NCBI RefSeq assembly: GCF_009765985.1 | Contig: NZ_LMUM01000037.1 | Location: 425,433 to 489,432 of the forward strand | DNA from: Acidobacterium sp. S8 | GTDB lineage: Bacteria > Acidobacteriota > Terriglobia > Terriglobales > Acidobacteriaceae | Length of the DNA: 64,000 bases | Reading direction: 5' to 3' | Shown here: positions 9,845 through 18,869 of the stretch, in pieces | Numbering within the stretch: the stretch's first letter is position 1 | Layout: the number at the start of each line of letters is the position of its first letter | Translations under genes and position numbers: made by a program | Notes under the pieces: model-generated | Told to the model about the DNA's origin: nothing | Databases searched by the model: none | The model's input: the letters and a program-made list of their open reading frames with translations, nothing else

Positions 9845-10140
9845 ACGCATCATCCTGAGCTAGCCCACTACATCATCCATGCCTACAACGAACCGGCATT
9901 AGCGCCGCGAGCGGCAGAGGCGGCGCGACGCTATGGAAAGATTGCGTCTTCGACGCCACATGCCTTGCACATGCCATCCCATCTCATGCCTATATTCGTA
10001 TTGGCGATCGGCAATCTTCGATCGACACCAATATTTGCTCTGCGGCGGCGGCTGCACGAACCGCAGACCAGCCTGCGGACGTACTAAGAGCGGCTACATG
10101 GTCTATGCCCATCTGCAGAGAGCGCAGGACCAGGCCGCAA
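9845..10140 (+). pseudogene. TPR-repeat protein remnant
   Basis: A short frame starting near 9851 reads HPELAHYIIHAYNEPALAP, then AARRYGKIASSTPHALHMPSH, a pattern characteristic of a family of tetratricopeptide-like proteins. After a frameshift near 9985 the match continues as AYIRIGDRQSSIDTN and AAAARTADQPADVLRAATW, then shifts again to VYAHLQRAQDQAANG. Only about 100 residues of a several-hundred-residue protein remain. No function can be retained. Confidence 0.7.
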
Positions 10141-10179
10141 ACGGTTGGTGGAGTTATCGTGAAGACGGGCTGTGTCGGT

Positions 10180-10647
10180 TCCGTACGAAAAAATATTTCT
10201 AAAAGGACGATTCTCGTCGGTGGCTGTTGTTCTCTGGTCGCGATTTGGGCGACGGCACCATCGGCGAATATGCCATCGATATCACCGATCACAAGCGAGC
10301 AGAAGCGGATCTTGTGGGAAATAAAAAACTCGCCTGTCCGGGGGCGTCTCGTCGCTTCCATCTCCCATGAGATTAACAATCCTCTCGAAGCGACCACCAA
10401 CCTTCTTTATCTAGCAAAAGATCTCGACGGCCCACCTGCGGCGAGAGAATATTTGTTCCTGGCCGATGCTGAGTTGAAGAGGATAGTGCACATCACCCGC
10501 CAATCTCTCGGCTTCTACCGCGAATCCAGTTTGATCTCAGAAGTCGCCATTCCCGAGATCCTTGATGCGACTATCGATCTTCTCCAAAGTAAGATTGCCA
10601 ACAAAACGCACATATCGAACACCGGGGTAGCTCTGATCTCAAAATGA
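10180..10647 (+). pseudogene. PAS/histidine kinase remnant (dimerisation domain)
   Basis: The tail of a PAS domain (GEYAIDITDHKRAEADLVGN, near 10265-10325) runs into a HisKA domain in another frame: GRLVASISHEINNPLEA (phospho-acceptor His in SHEINNP), then REYLFLADAELKRIVHITRQ. The frameshift is near 10335. The HATPase domain is absent: the frame ends at 10647, shortly after the second helix. An operating kinase would need that domain, so this is a fragment. Confidence 0.78.
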
Positions 10648-10726
10648 AGCCTGTAGCGTGTGCAAAGCTATCGTCTTTCTTGAATCCGATCCGACGGATC
10701 TAGCCTCGGGCTGGGAGTGAAGACAA

Positions 10727-12034
10727 TCAGATCGAAGATATAATCAGACCCACGGCAGCTGCCGTCATGACGGCAGCGCACGTCCAACCTAGCCACTTCA
10801 TACCGCGCGTGTTCATCCGGTTGCCCATCACCTTCTTATCACTAGTCAAGAGGACAACCATGACCACGAGTGGCGGGGCAAGGAGGCCATTGAGAATTGC
10901 GGACCAAAACAGCATCTTGACCGCGTTCAGGCGGGCGAAATCTAGCGCAAGTCCGACCGCGATCGAGACGCCAATTACTCCATAAAACTTGCGAGCCAGA
11001 TCCGGTTTGAGGTTCAGCGATGCCGCTTTCCATCGAGCACCCTCTGCAACTGCATAGGCACACGATCCGGCAAGAACCGGGACCGCAAGCATTCCTGTTC
11101 CAATCATCCCCAAGGTAAAAAGCCAGTACGCACCCGCGCCGGCCAGGGGGCGAAGCGCTTCTGCTGCCTGCTTTGCAGTTTCGATATCTTTATGGCCGTG
11201 AGCGTTGAGCGTTGCCGCTGACGTCAGGATTAAGAAGTACATCACGACGTTGGAAAGCAGCATGCCCGTAACGACATCCCGTCTGGCCGAGCGAATCTCA
11301 GCGTTGGTAGAACCCTTTCGCTGGGCCACCGTCGCTTTTCCATGATCCCGGTCTTCCTCAACCTCTTGTGCGGCCTGCCAAAAGAAGAGATAAGGCGAAA
11401 TTGTCGTTCCCAGAATCGCCACCAGGACAGAGATGTATGACTTGCTCCATTCGATGTGGGGAATAAAAGTGGAATGCGCGACAGCACGCCAGTTAGGGTG
11501 TGCTAAGAACGCTGCGACTATATAGGCAAATAGAACCAGGGTAAGCCACTTGAATATACGAGCCATCAAGCGATACGAGGTCCAGAAAAGAAGCGCAACG
11601 ATCACCGCAGCAAAGAAAGGCGTCCAATAGAAGCCAGGAACTCCAGTGATCATTTGCGTGGCGTCGGCCATACCTCCAAGGTCCGCACCGATGTTGAAGA
11701 TATTCGCGATAACAACGAGCGAACAAGCCAGCCATAGAACCCAGCGCGGATAGCGCGTACGAATTACGCTAGCTAGACCGCAACCCGTCACCATGCCCAG
11801 CTTTGCGCACATGAACTGGATAGCGGCCATGAGTGGAAATGAAAGCAGTGCCGTCCAAAGTGTCGTGTATCCGTATGAAGCGCCAGCAACGGAGTAGGTC
11901 GAGATCCCCGATGGATCATCGTCTGCCGCGCCCGTGATGATACCGGGTCCAAGCTCCTTCAGAAATCGCTGAAGTTGGTTCGATGAGACATCTTCTTGCG
12001 TCGGGTTCGGTGAAGCGATGCCTCGTTTTGTCAC
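10727..12034 (-). CDS. Nramp-related metal-ion transporter
   Basis: Integral membrane protein of 435 residues with about eleven hydrophobic segments, of the Nramp/NRAMP-related superfamily (LeuT fold). It would import a divalent cation with protons across the inner membrane. The TM1 signature is DDDPSG (about residues 38-43) rather than canonical DPGN, and the TM6 region reads TTISPYLFFWQ instead of the MPH motif. The metal-binding Met and His are therefore replaced by Ser and Tyr, while the TM1 Asp is kept. Length is normal. No partner gene is nearby; the left neighbour is decayed DNA. The substrate may not be Mn or Fe. Confidence 0.85.
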   Translation of the reverse strand: MTKRGIASPNPTQEDVSSNQLQRFLKELGPGIITGAADDDPSGISTYSVAGASYGYTTLWTALLSFPLMAAIQFMCAKLGMVTGCGLASVIRTRYPRWVLWLACSLVVIANIFNIGADLGGMADATQMITGVPGFYWTPFFAAVIVALLFWTSYRLMARIFKWLTLVLFAYIVAAFLAHPNWRAVAHSTFIPHIEWSKSYISVLVAILGTTISPYLFFWQAAQEVEEDRDHGKATVAQRKGSTNAEIRSARRDVVTGMLLSNVVMYFLILTSAATLNAHGHKDIETAKQAAEALRPLAGAGAYWLFTLGMIGTGMLAVPVLAGSCAYAVAEGARWKAASLNLKPDLARKFYGVIGVSIAVGLALDFARLNAVKMLFWSAILNGLLAPPLVVMVVLLTSDKKVMGNRMNTRGMKWLGWTCAAVMTAAAVGLIISSI

Positions 12035-12611
12035 GCCTCATGGTACCGGAGTAATAATAAACAATATAGAAATCGTGGTCGGGGAGGTTTTCTCCCTAGC
12101 TCCAGTCGCTTTGCGTTCTACGCTACTCCCCGAATTCTGATTTTCAGATTAGAGCTAAATGCGATCGGAGTTGCCGAAAACATCGTTTTCAGGGACCGGC
12201 CAACTGCATCCACTAACAGTTAGTTCACGAAGCTAATCAGAACAGTACAAGAGCCTGTGCGAGCGCGAAACCAGACGATCCCTCAATTCTGATCGCGCGC
12301 ATAGCCACACTGATATTGATTCATCTCAGCTAATGACGTTTACTCTGCGACATTCCACTAGGTAAGAGGCGACGCCGTGCCCGGGAATGGCGCAGCATGA
12401 GAGTAATAACGGGTGGTTTTATTTTGAAAGTTGTACGCAGACATCAAGAAAGGGCGTGCGATCGAGTCTGAGCATGGCCGAAAGCCATGATTCTTTGAAA
12501 CTCACCCAGGTAATTGTTTTTGATTACAAGAATGTGTTAATCGCACAAGCTATGCGCTCAACACCGCGCTAGTGCTGGACTGAAAGCTGAATTTTGGGGA
12601 TTTTTGAGGCT
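12035..12611. other. long intergenic region between the Nramp-like gene and tRNA-Glu
   Basis: About 580 bases without a convincing gene. It must carry the promoter of the Nramp-like gene at its left end. A short hairpin (CATGGC, five-base loop, GCCATG) lies near 12472-12489. I see no known riboswitch or metal-regulator box. Confidence 0.5.
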
Positions 12612-12688
<77 letters not shown>

Positions 12689-12877
12689 AGAAGAAGTGTC
12701 AGCATGGGCGTTGCCGACTGTTCAATTCTATCAGAACTTTTTCGCGCCACCAATGATCTCCCGAGGTGCACATTCCCATCATTCCGCCTCGTTTAGGCGC
12801 ACTCTTCGAATGAGCCCCGGAGCTCACATCTGCATCGTTCCTCTACACTGAACATCTACTGATCAGTAGGTTTTCTT

Positions 12878-13924
12878 ATGGCGCATTCATCTCGTCTGGC
12901 CCGCACGCCGCTCTCCGTTCTCGATCTCGCTCCGGTAAAAGAAGGCCGCACTCTCACGCAGACTTTCCAGGAAACCCTCGATCTGGCGCAGCATGCGGAG
13001 CGGCTGAGCTACAAGCGATATTGGCTGGCCGAGCACCACAATCTTGCATCGGTTGCCTGCTCCTCTACGTCCGTCTTGATCGGGCACGTGGCCGGAGGTA
13101 CTTCGACCATTCGCGTCGGCTCCGGCGGCATCATGCTGCCGAACCATGCGCCGCTGATCATCGCCGAGCAGTTCGGGACGCTGGAAAGCCTCTATCCTGG
13201 ACGCATCGATCTCGGTTTGGGCCGTGCCCCCGGCACAGATTTTCCAACCATGAAGGCGCTTCGCCGCGACCTGCGCAATAACGATAACTTTCCGGAATTG
13301 CTCGCCGAGCTCCGCGGATTTTTCGCCGTGCCGAAGCCAGGACAGCCTGTAAAAGCTCTCCCCGGCGCCGGGCTGAATATCCCCATCTGGCTGCTCGGTT
13401 CCAGCGGATTCAGTGCGCAGCTTGCCGGTGAGCTGGGACTTCCTTTCGCCTTTGCCGGACACTTTATGCCGCAGAATACGTTGCCGGCGCTCGACATCTA
13501 CCGCCGCAGCTTTCAACCGTCTGACGTGCTGGATCGGCCTTACACGATGGTCGGCGTCCCGGTGCTTGCGGCCGACACAGACAAAGAGGCAAAGTATCTC
13601 TCCACCACTGAGTACATCAACGTTCTCCGCCTGATCCGCAATGAGCTCGCGCCGCTTTCACCGCCAGTCGACAGCCTCGATGGGTTGGCGAATGCTTTCG
13701 AAGATGCTGCGGTCGAGTCAAAGAGAGCGGCTGCGATTGTGGGCGGACCTGAAACCGTGCGCCGCGAGCTGGAGCTCTTTCTCGATGAGACACAGGCGAA
13801 TGAGTTGATCATCACCTCCAATCCCTACGATCACAGTGCCCGTCGCCGCTCGTACGAGATCATCGCCGGAATCGCGAAAGAAGCTGCTGGCCAGTCCCTT
13901 GAACTATCCTCGACGACGAGATAA
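12878..13924 (+). CDS. luciferase-like (LLM class) flavin-dependent monooxygenase
   Basis: TIM-barrel flavin monooxygenase of 348 residues resembling the YhbW-like group of the bacterial luciferase family; it would use reduced FMN and oxygen on an unknown small molecule. Typical blocks are [45 protein letters not shown] (split here: [15 protein letters not shown], then IIAEQFGTL), [16 protein letters not shown], and [14 protein letters not shown]. The start is the ATG at 12878. It stands alone and ends in a symmetric hairpin shared with the convergent DUF507 genes. Confidence 0.85.
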   Translation: MAHSSRLARTPLSVLDLAPVKEGRTLTQTFQETLDLAQHAERLSYKRYWLAEHHNLASVACSSTSVLIGHVAGGTSTIRVGSGGIMLPNHAPLIIAEQFGTLESLYPGRIDLGLGRAPGTDFPTMKALRRDLRNNDNFPELLAELRGFFAVPKPGQPVKALPGAGLNIPIWLLGSSGFSAQLAGELGLPFAFAGHFMPQNTLPALDIYRRSFQPSDVLDRPYTMVGVPVLAADTDKEAKYLSTTEYINVLRLIRNELAPLSPPVDSLDGLANAFEDAAVESKRAAAIVGGPETVRRELELFLDETQANELIITSNPYDHSARRRSYEIIAGIAKEAAGQSLELSSTTR

Positions 13925-13983
13925 GTGGAGCTCGATATCTTCGGCGACAAATCTTTTCATTTGTGTAATTTAAGGGCAATAGA

Positions 13984-14010
13984 AAAAGGCATGCTTTAAG
14001 CATGTCTTTT
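13984..14010. terminator. bidirectional terminator-like hairpin
   Basis: Twelve-pair stem with a three-base loop: AAAAGGCATGCT pairs with AGCATGTCTTTT (one G-U) around TTA. An A-run on one side and a T-run on the other let it work for both the monooxygenase gene and the convergent DUF507 genes. Confidence 0.75.
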
Positions 14011-14030
14011 CGCGGATTAGATGAAAACAG

Positions 14031-14306
14031 CTAGATACCGAGCTTTTTCACTTCATCGGTGTAGTACTTGCGGTAGAGAATATCCCACTCCTGGCTGCCT
14101 TCGAGAATGACCTTGCGCTGCGATTCGATCTTCTGGCGGGCAGCTTTATCGATGCGCAGCTCTTCATTCAGCAGGTGTTCCAAAGCCTTGCGGGCTTCCT
14201 GGCGGATCGTGTTGCGGTCCTCCTGGAATTCGGCCTCGTCGGTTTCCGCGAGTGTGTCCGCGACTACGTGTGCCAGCTTGTTCAACTTGTCACGCGAGAT
14301 TCTCAC
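14031..14306 (-). CDS. DUF507 family protein, second of a tandem pair
   Basis: Short acidic/basic helical protein of 91 residues: MRISRDKLNKLAHVVADTL, then LNEELRIDKAARQKIESQ and WDILYRKYYTDEVKKLGI. The pattern matches DUF507, a family of unknown function. It starts with GTG at 14306, overlapping the stop of the upstream DUF507 gene by four bases, so the two are translationally coupled. Similar domain layout suggests the pair arose by duplication and may form one complex. Confidence 0.82.
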   Translation of the reverse strand: MRISRDKLNKLAHVVADTLAETDEAEFQEDRNTIRQEARKALEHLLNEELRIDKAARQKIESQRKVILEGSQEWDILYRKYYTDEVKKLGI

Positions 14307-14581
14307 AGCACCGCCTTGTACTTGCGCGCCAGTTCCTGCTTCACCTTTTTGAACATCTCAGGGTAGCTTGCGCCGCTCTTCCGCATGTCTTCCTGGTATG
14401 CCTCCAGAATGACCCGGACCTCTTCGTTGATGCGGTCTTCGAGCTGCAATTCTTCCAGCAGACCGTTATATACGCGCTCTTCGACGACCTTAGCCTTGTC
14501 GGTGCGAATCATCTTCGCATCGATCAGGTGCTTGACCGTGTGGCGCGCCAGATACCCAACATATTCCTTAGAAAAAATCAT
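14303..14581 (-). CDS. DUF507 family protein, first of a tandem pair
   Basis: A 92-residue helical protein beginning MIFSKEYVGYLARHTVKHL and containing LEDRINEEVRVILEAYQEDM and YPEMFKKVKQELARKYKAVL. Same DUF507 pattern as the next gene, which it overlaps by four bases (GTGA). Function unknown. A ferredoxin gene lies 65 bp upstream on the same strand and may share the transcript. Confidence 0.82.
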   Translation of the reverse strand: MIFSKEYVGYLARHTVKHLIDAKMIRTDKAKVVEERVYNGLLEELQLEDRINEEVRVILEAYQEDMRKSGASYPEMFKKVKQELARKYKAVL

Positions 14582-14646
14582 TGATCTTATTCGGAATATA
14601 GCACAGCAAACAGAGCAAATTCAGGCCCTTGTCCTCAAAGCTGAGG

Positions 14647-15015
14647 TTAAGCTTTTCCCTTCACGGGTGGCCGATGCGGGCAGCTGGGCGTATTGAGGCA
14701 GTCATCCACCAGCATGAGCCGCTGAACGGGCCTACCATGCACCAGGTGCTCTGTCACAATCTCCTCTACGTCTTCCGGCTTTACAGAGCCGTACCATACC
14801 GCTTCCGGATAGACGACGACTGTGGGGCCGTGTTCGCACTGGTCAAGGCAGCCCGCTTTATTCGCGCGAACCGTGTTTTTCAGGCCCGCATCTTTCATCT
14901 TGTCCTTGAACAAGCCGTGCAGCTCGCCCTTCCCGTCGTGGGTGCAGGAAGGTCGTGCGCTGCCGGGCTCCCGCACGTTGGTGCAGATAAATACATGCCG
15001 CTCAAACTTGGCCAA
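14647..15015 (-). CDS. (2Fe-2S) ferredoxin, thioredoxin-like fold
   Basis: A 122-residue protein of the thioredoxin-like 2Fe-2S ferredoxin family. Candidate cluster cysteines sit in HVFICTN (near residue 11), PSCTHDG, and AGCLDQCEHG, the C-x3-C spacing usual for this fold. The family signature HGPTVVVYPEAVWYG follows. It would carry electrons in the cytoplasm; the partner is unknown. Starts with TTG at 15015. The C-terminal tail (LNTPSCPHRPP) holds one more Cys. Divergent from the hypothetical gene at 15096. Confidence 0.88.
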   Translation of the reverse strand: MAKFERHVFICTNVREPGSARPSCTHDGKGELHGLFKDKMKDAGLKNTVRANKAGCLDQCEHGPTVVVYPEAVWYGSVKPEDVEEIVTEHLVHGRPVQRLMLVDDCLNTPSCPHRPPVKGKA

Positions 15016-15095
15016 AACTCGAATCTCCTCTTTCCATCCTACAATCCGAAAAGTCCCGGTTTTCCACCTGCGAATTCTGAGACAATAGGCGTTTG

Positions 15096-15569
15096 ATGAT
15101 GCCTCCCAACGACCTGCTCTCCCTGAAAGACGACATGATTGCCTTTGTCGAAGGCCATGGAATGCGCCGCCTGCCCGGCTATGTGGGCGAAGACGTGCCC
15201 ACGGTGATGTGGGAAGACGACGCCAATCCTGACAGCTGGAAAGACTTTGTCGAGATGGCGAAAGCTGCGGGGTCGCCCTTTGTCACCATGAGCGATGTTC
15301 TTCTCGAAAAAGAAGATCTCGAGCTCCTTCTTGAGGAACTGCAGGACCTCGATTATCCGCATGAAGAGAGCGCCGAAGTCGAAGAAGCACAGTCGCTGGT
15401 CAACTATGTCGGCAAAATGGGCTATATCCAGCTCGGCTTTGTATATCAGGGCGTCGCCTTCCTGCACGAATCTTCAACGCCGTGGTACGAGCGCTACCAG
15501 CAGCTGCTCGAATCGGTAGACGACTTCAGCGATATCGTCTTTGAACAAAACGAGGATGAAGACGAGTAG
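15096..15569 (+). CDS. conserved acidic protein of unknown function, upstream of recJ
   Basis: About 157 residues, strongly acidic, ending FEQNEDEDE. Two regions look structured: LSLKDDMIAFVEGHGMRRL near the start and YVGKMGYIQLGFVYQGVAFL in the middle. I do not recognise the family. Three consecutive start codons (TTG, ATG, ATG at 15093-15101) make the exact start uncertain by one or two codons. Its stop lies two bases before the GTG start of recJ, so the two genes are very probably one operon and may be functionally linked. Confidence 0.75.
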   Translation: MMPPNDLLSLKDDMIAFVEGHGMRRLPGYVGEDVPTVMWEDDANPDSWKDFVEMAKAAGSPFVTMSDVLLEKEDLELLLEELQDLDYPHEESAEVEEAQSLVNYVGKMGYIQLGFVYQGVAFLHESSTPWYERYQQLLESVDDFSDIVFEQNEDEDE

Positions 15570-15571
15570 CC

Positions 15572-17383
15572 GTGAGCGCCACTGTGGTCACAGGCGCAGC
15601 CAGCCGTAAGCAGCCTCTTCGCAAGCGCTGGGTTTACATTCAAGGCGACGGCGATGCCGCTGCGAAACTGTCGCGTGCGGCCAGTCTTCCGCTGATTGTG
15701 GCCGAGCTTCTATGCGCGCGCGGCGTGCTCACCGAAGCTGAAGTGACCCGATTTCTGCAACCGCAGCTCAGCGACCTGCACGATCCCTATCGGATGAGCG
15801 GCATGCGTGCCGCTGTTCCCCGCGTGCAGCAGGCGATAGAACGCAAAGAGCCAGTCCTGATCTACGGCGATTACGACGTGGATGGAACCACGGCGACAGT
15901 TCTGCTGAAAACTGCGATTGAAATGCTCGGCGGCGAGGTCCGCTTTCATGTTCCGCACCGGCTCAAGGAAGGCTACGGTATGCGGGATGAGGTGTTGGAA
16001 ACGGCAGCAGCGGAAGGCGTGCGGCTGGTGATTAGCGTCGATACCGGCATTCGCGCCTTTGCGGCAGCCCGCGCAGCCGAAGCTCTTGGATTGGATCTGA
16101 TCGTTACCGATCATCACCTGCCGGAGATGGATCCTGTCACCGGAAGCAACATTCCCCGCGCGCTGGCCGTGCTCAACCCAAACCAGCCCGACTGTACTTA
16201 TCCCTGCAAGCACCTCTGCGGAGCAGGAGTGGCATTCAAACTGGCGCAGGCCCTCCTGGAAGCGCATGATGCGGAGCGTGCGCGCGCCAAAATCGTGCCC
16301 TCCTTTCTGAAGATTCTCGCGATCGCGACAGTAGCGGATGCCGTTCCGCTGCTCGGAGAAAACCGCACCTTTGTTGCGCTGGGACTGGACGGCCTGCGAC
16401 GGCCCGTCAATGCCGGACTCCGCGAATTGATGAAAGCAGCGAATCTCGATCCGGGTCAGAAGAAGCTCACTCCCGTAGATATCGCCTTCAGAATCGCGCC
16501 TCGCATCAACGCCGCCGGACGCATGGATATTGCTTCCGATGTGGTCGAGCTTTTCACCACGCGGCAGCCGCAGCGCGCGCAGGAGCTGGCCGAAAAGCTG
16601 GAGCGCCTGAACACAGATCGCCGCGATACGGAAGCAGGCATCCGCACGCAGATTGAAGAACGCCTGAACGATGCGGCCTTTGAGCATGCACGGTGTATTG
16701 TGATGGACGGGGAAGGCTGGCACCGCGGCATCGTCGGCATTCTCGCCTCGCGTGTCGTTGATCAAACGGGCAAGCCGGCCTTGGTCATCACGCACGAGCT
16801 GGGAGATGGCGGAAGTGCTGCGCAGATGACAGCTCACGGCTCCGGGCGTTCGATTCCTGGCTTCCACCTGTTGAACGCGATTGAGAGCTGTCACGATCTC
16901 TTTACCCGCTTCGGCGGACATGCGCACGCCGTAGGCTTTTCGCTCCCGTCATCGAGTGTTGCTGAACTTCGCGAGCGGCTGGAAGCATATGCACTTGCGA
17001 ATCTTTCAGAAGATGCACTCGGAAGCACGCTGACGATTCATGCCCATCTGCCGCTCGATCGCATTACGCCCGCCTTATTCACCTGGCTGCGGCGCATGGA
17101 GCCGTGCGGTATGGGCAACGAGGAACCGGTCTTCGTCGCGCAAAATGTTCGCGTAGCCTCGGCTCCCCGGTTTATCAAAGACAAGCATGTCCGCCTGCAA
17201 TTCGCGCAAGGCCCGCGTGCGATCACATTTCCCGCGATCGGCTGGCACTGGGCCGAGCGCGTGCAATCCATGAATATCGTGCAGGACAGCATCGTTCATC
17301 TTGCTTACAAGTTGAGGGAGAACGATCACCCGGAATTCGGCGGTCTCGAATTAGAAATTGCGGACATGCAGACAGCGCATTAG
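15572..17383 (+). CDS. recJ: single-stranded-DNA-specific exonuclease RecJ
   Basis: 5'-3' exonuclease on single-stranded DNA, used in recombination and mismatch/base-excision repair. The 603-residue protein has the DHH phosphoesterase core: LIYGDYDVDGTTATVLL, ISVDTGIRAF, VTDHHLPEMD and RINAAGRMD. The DHHA1 part follows: GEGWHRGIVGILASR, GSGRSIPGFHLLNAI and RFGGHAHAVGFS. A C-terminal OB-fold region completes it. Length is normal. The start is GTG at 15572, two bases after the upstream gene's stop. Confidence 0.96.
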   Translation: MSATVVTGAASRKQPLRKRWVYIQGDGDAAAKLSRAASLPLIVAELLCARGVLTEAEVTRFLQPQLSDLHDPYRMSGMRAAVPRVQQAIERKEPVLIYGDYDVDGTTATVLLKTAIEMLGGEVRFHVPHRLKEGYGMRDEVLETAAAEGVRLVISVDTGIRAFAAARAAEALGLDLIVTDHHLPEMDPVTGSNIPRALAVLNPNQPDCTYPCKHLCGAGVAFKLAQALLEAHDAERARAKIVPSFLKILAIATVADAVPLLGENRTFVALGLDGLRRPVNAGLRELMKAANLDPGQKKLTPVDIAFRIAPRINAAGRMDIASDVVELFTTRQPQRAQELAEKLERLNTDRRDTEAGIRTQIEERLNDAAFEHARCIVMDGEGWHRGIVGILASRVVDQTGKPALVITHELGDGGSAAQMTAHGSGRSIPGFHLLNAIESCHDLFTRFGGHAHAVGFSLPSSSVAELRERLEAYALANLSEDALGSTLTIHAHLPLDRITPALFTWLRRMEPCGMGNEEPVFVAQNVRVASAPRFIKDKHVRLQFAQGPRAITFPAIGWHWAERVQSMNIVQDSIVHLAYKLRENDHPEFGGLELEIADMQTAH

Positions 17384-17392
17384 GAGCGAAAG

Positions 17393-18847
17393 ATGACGGA
17401 TGGAGCGTCCGCAAGCCGGCGCGATTTCATTAAGGGATTGGCCACAAGCGCGATCCTGACGGGCACAGCTTCTACCACCGCGCAGGCAAAAGAGAAGGCG
17501 CAATTGACAAAGAAGCCGAATGTCATTCTCTTCGTGGCCGATCAGGTGCGGTGGGATTTCATCAGCGCCTACGGATTAAATCCGACCACGCGCACGCCGA
17601 ACCTGAACAGCATTGCCGAGCGAGGCATTGCATTTTCGACGGCAGTGACAAACCAGCCTCTGTGCTCGCCGTCGCGCGCGTGTATGCTCACCGGGCGCTA
17701 CGCAACCGAGACAGGCATGTGGAAGCTGGAGCTTGATCTGAAGCACGAGCTTCCCACTCTGGCATCGGTATTGCGGCAGAACGGATACACCGCAAACTTT
17801 ATCGGCAAGTGGCATCTTGCGCCCATCACACCTGGCAACACGCAGCAGAGAGGCTTTGTGCCTCCCGAAGACCGCGCTGGTTTTCTCGACTTCTGGGAGG
17901 GCTCGAACGCGCTTGAGCTGACCTCTCATCCTTACTCGGGAGAGATATGGGACGGCAGCGGAAACAAGATCACCTTCGACAATCAATATCGCGTTGACTT
18001 CATCACCGACCGCGCTGTCCGCTTCCTGAAGCAGCCGCAGGAAAAGCCTTTCCTGCTCTTCATTTCGCAATTGGAGCCACATCACCAGAACGACGAGAAG
18101 CGTTTCGTCGCTCCCAGGGGTTATGCGGAACGCTATCAGAATCCCTTCGTTCCGCAAGACCTGCTGCACCTGCCCGGAGACTGGCAGCAGCAACTCCCCG
18201 ACTACTACGGTGCAATCGAACGCATCGACGAATCCGTCGGCACAATTTTGAAGACGCTCGAAGAACAGGGCATTTTAGACAACACCATCTTTCTCTTCAC
18301 CAGCGATCACGGCTGCCACTTCCGCACGCGCAATAGTGAATACAAGCGAAGCGCTCACGATGCTTCCATACGGGTTCCATTCCTGATGCAGGGCCCCGGC
18401 ATCGATCAATCGATGGGCCTCGATCACGTCGTCGGGAACCGTCATCTGACACCAACGCTGCTCGACTTGACCGGGACACCCGTTCCACCTTCGATGAACG
18501 GGAAAAGCCTTGTTCCACTGATGCGCGACGCGCAGGCGCGAAAAAACTGGCCAAACAGGGAACTGATTCAGATCAGCGAATCGATGGTTGGACGAGCCGT
18601 GCGCACGAAAGAGTGGACCTACTGCGTGGCCGATTCCGCACTGGACGGCGGCGAGACGCCGTCCAGCACCCACTACACGGAATACCAGATCTACAACAAC
18701 TTCAGCGATCCCGCGCAGCAGGTGAATCTTGCCGGAAGAGCCCAATATCGCGAAGCCGCCAACGATCTGCGTGCTCAACTGCTCGAGCTTATCCGCGAAT
18801 CAGGCGAGCCGGCACCATCCATCGCGCCGGCAAAGCTGTATCCATAG
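17393..18847 (+). CDS. sulfatase (formylglycine-dependent), Tat-exported
   Basis: Type-I sulfatase of 484 residues that hydrolyses a sulfate ester outside the cytoplasm. The N-terminus has a twin-arginine signal (SRRDFIKGLATSA). The metal-binding strand is NVILFVADQVRWD. The catalytic motif LCSPSRACMLTGR contains Cys91, which must be oxidised to formylglycine. IGKWHLAP and LFTSDHGCHF supply further active-site residues. Length is usual. It lies nine bases after recJ, probably by read-through. No second sulfatase or maturase is nearby. The substrate is unknown; the substitution QVRWD for the commoner DDxxxD-type strand suggests a distinct subfamily. Confidence 0.92.
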   Translation: MTDGASASRRDFIKGLATSAILTGTASTTAQAKEKAQLTKKPNVILFVADQVRWDFISAYGLNPTTRTPNLNSIAERGIAFSTAVTNQPLCSPSRACMLTGRYATETGMWKLELDLKHELPTLASVLRQNGYTANFIGKWHLAPITPGNTQQRGFVPPEDRAGFLDFWEGSNALELTSHPYSGEIWDGSGNKITFDNQYRVDFITDRAVRFLKQPQEKPFLLFISQLEPHHQNDEKRFVAPRGYAERYQNPFVPQDLLHLPGDWQQQLPDYYGAIERIDESVGTILKTLEEQGILDNTIFLFTSDHGCHFRTRNSEYKRSAHDASIRVPFLMQGPGIDQSMGLDHVVGNRHLTPTLLDLTGTPVPPSMNGKSLVPLMRDAQARKNWPNRELIQISESMVGRAVRTKEWTYCVADSALDGGETPSSTHYTEYQIYNNFSDPAQQVNLAGRAQYREAANDLRAQLLELIRESGEPAPSIAPAKLYP

Positions 18848-18869
18848 CCCTCTGGTCAAGAGGTTTAAA

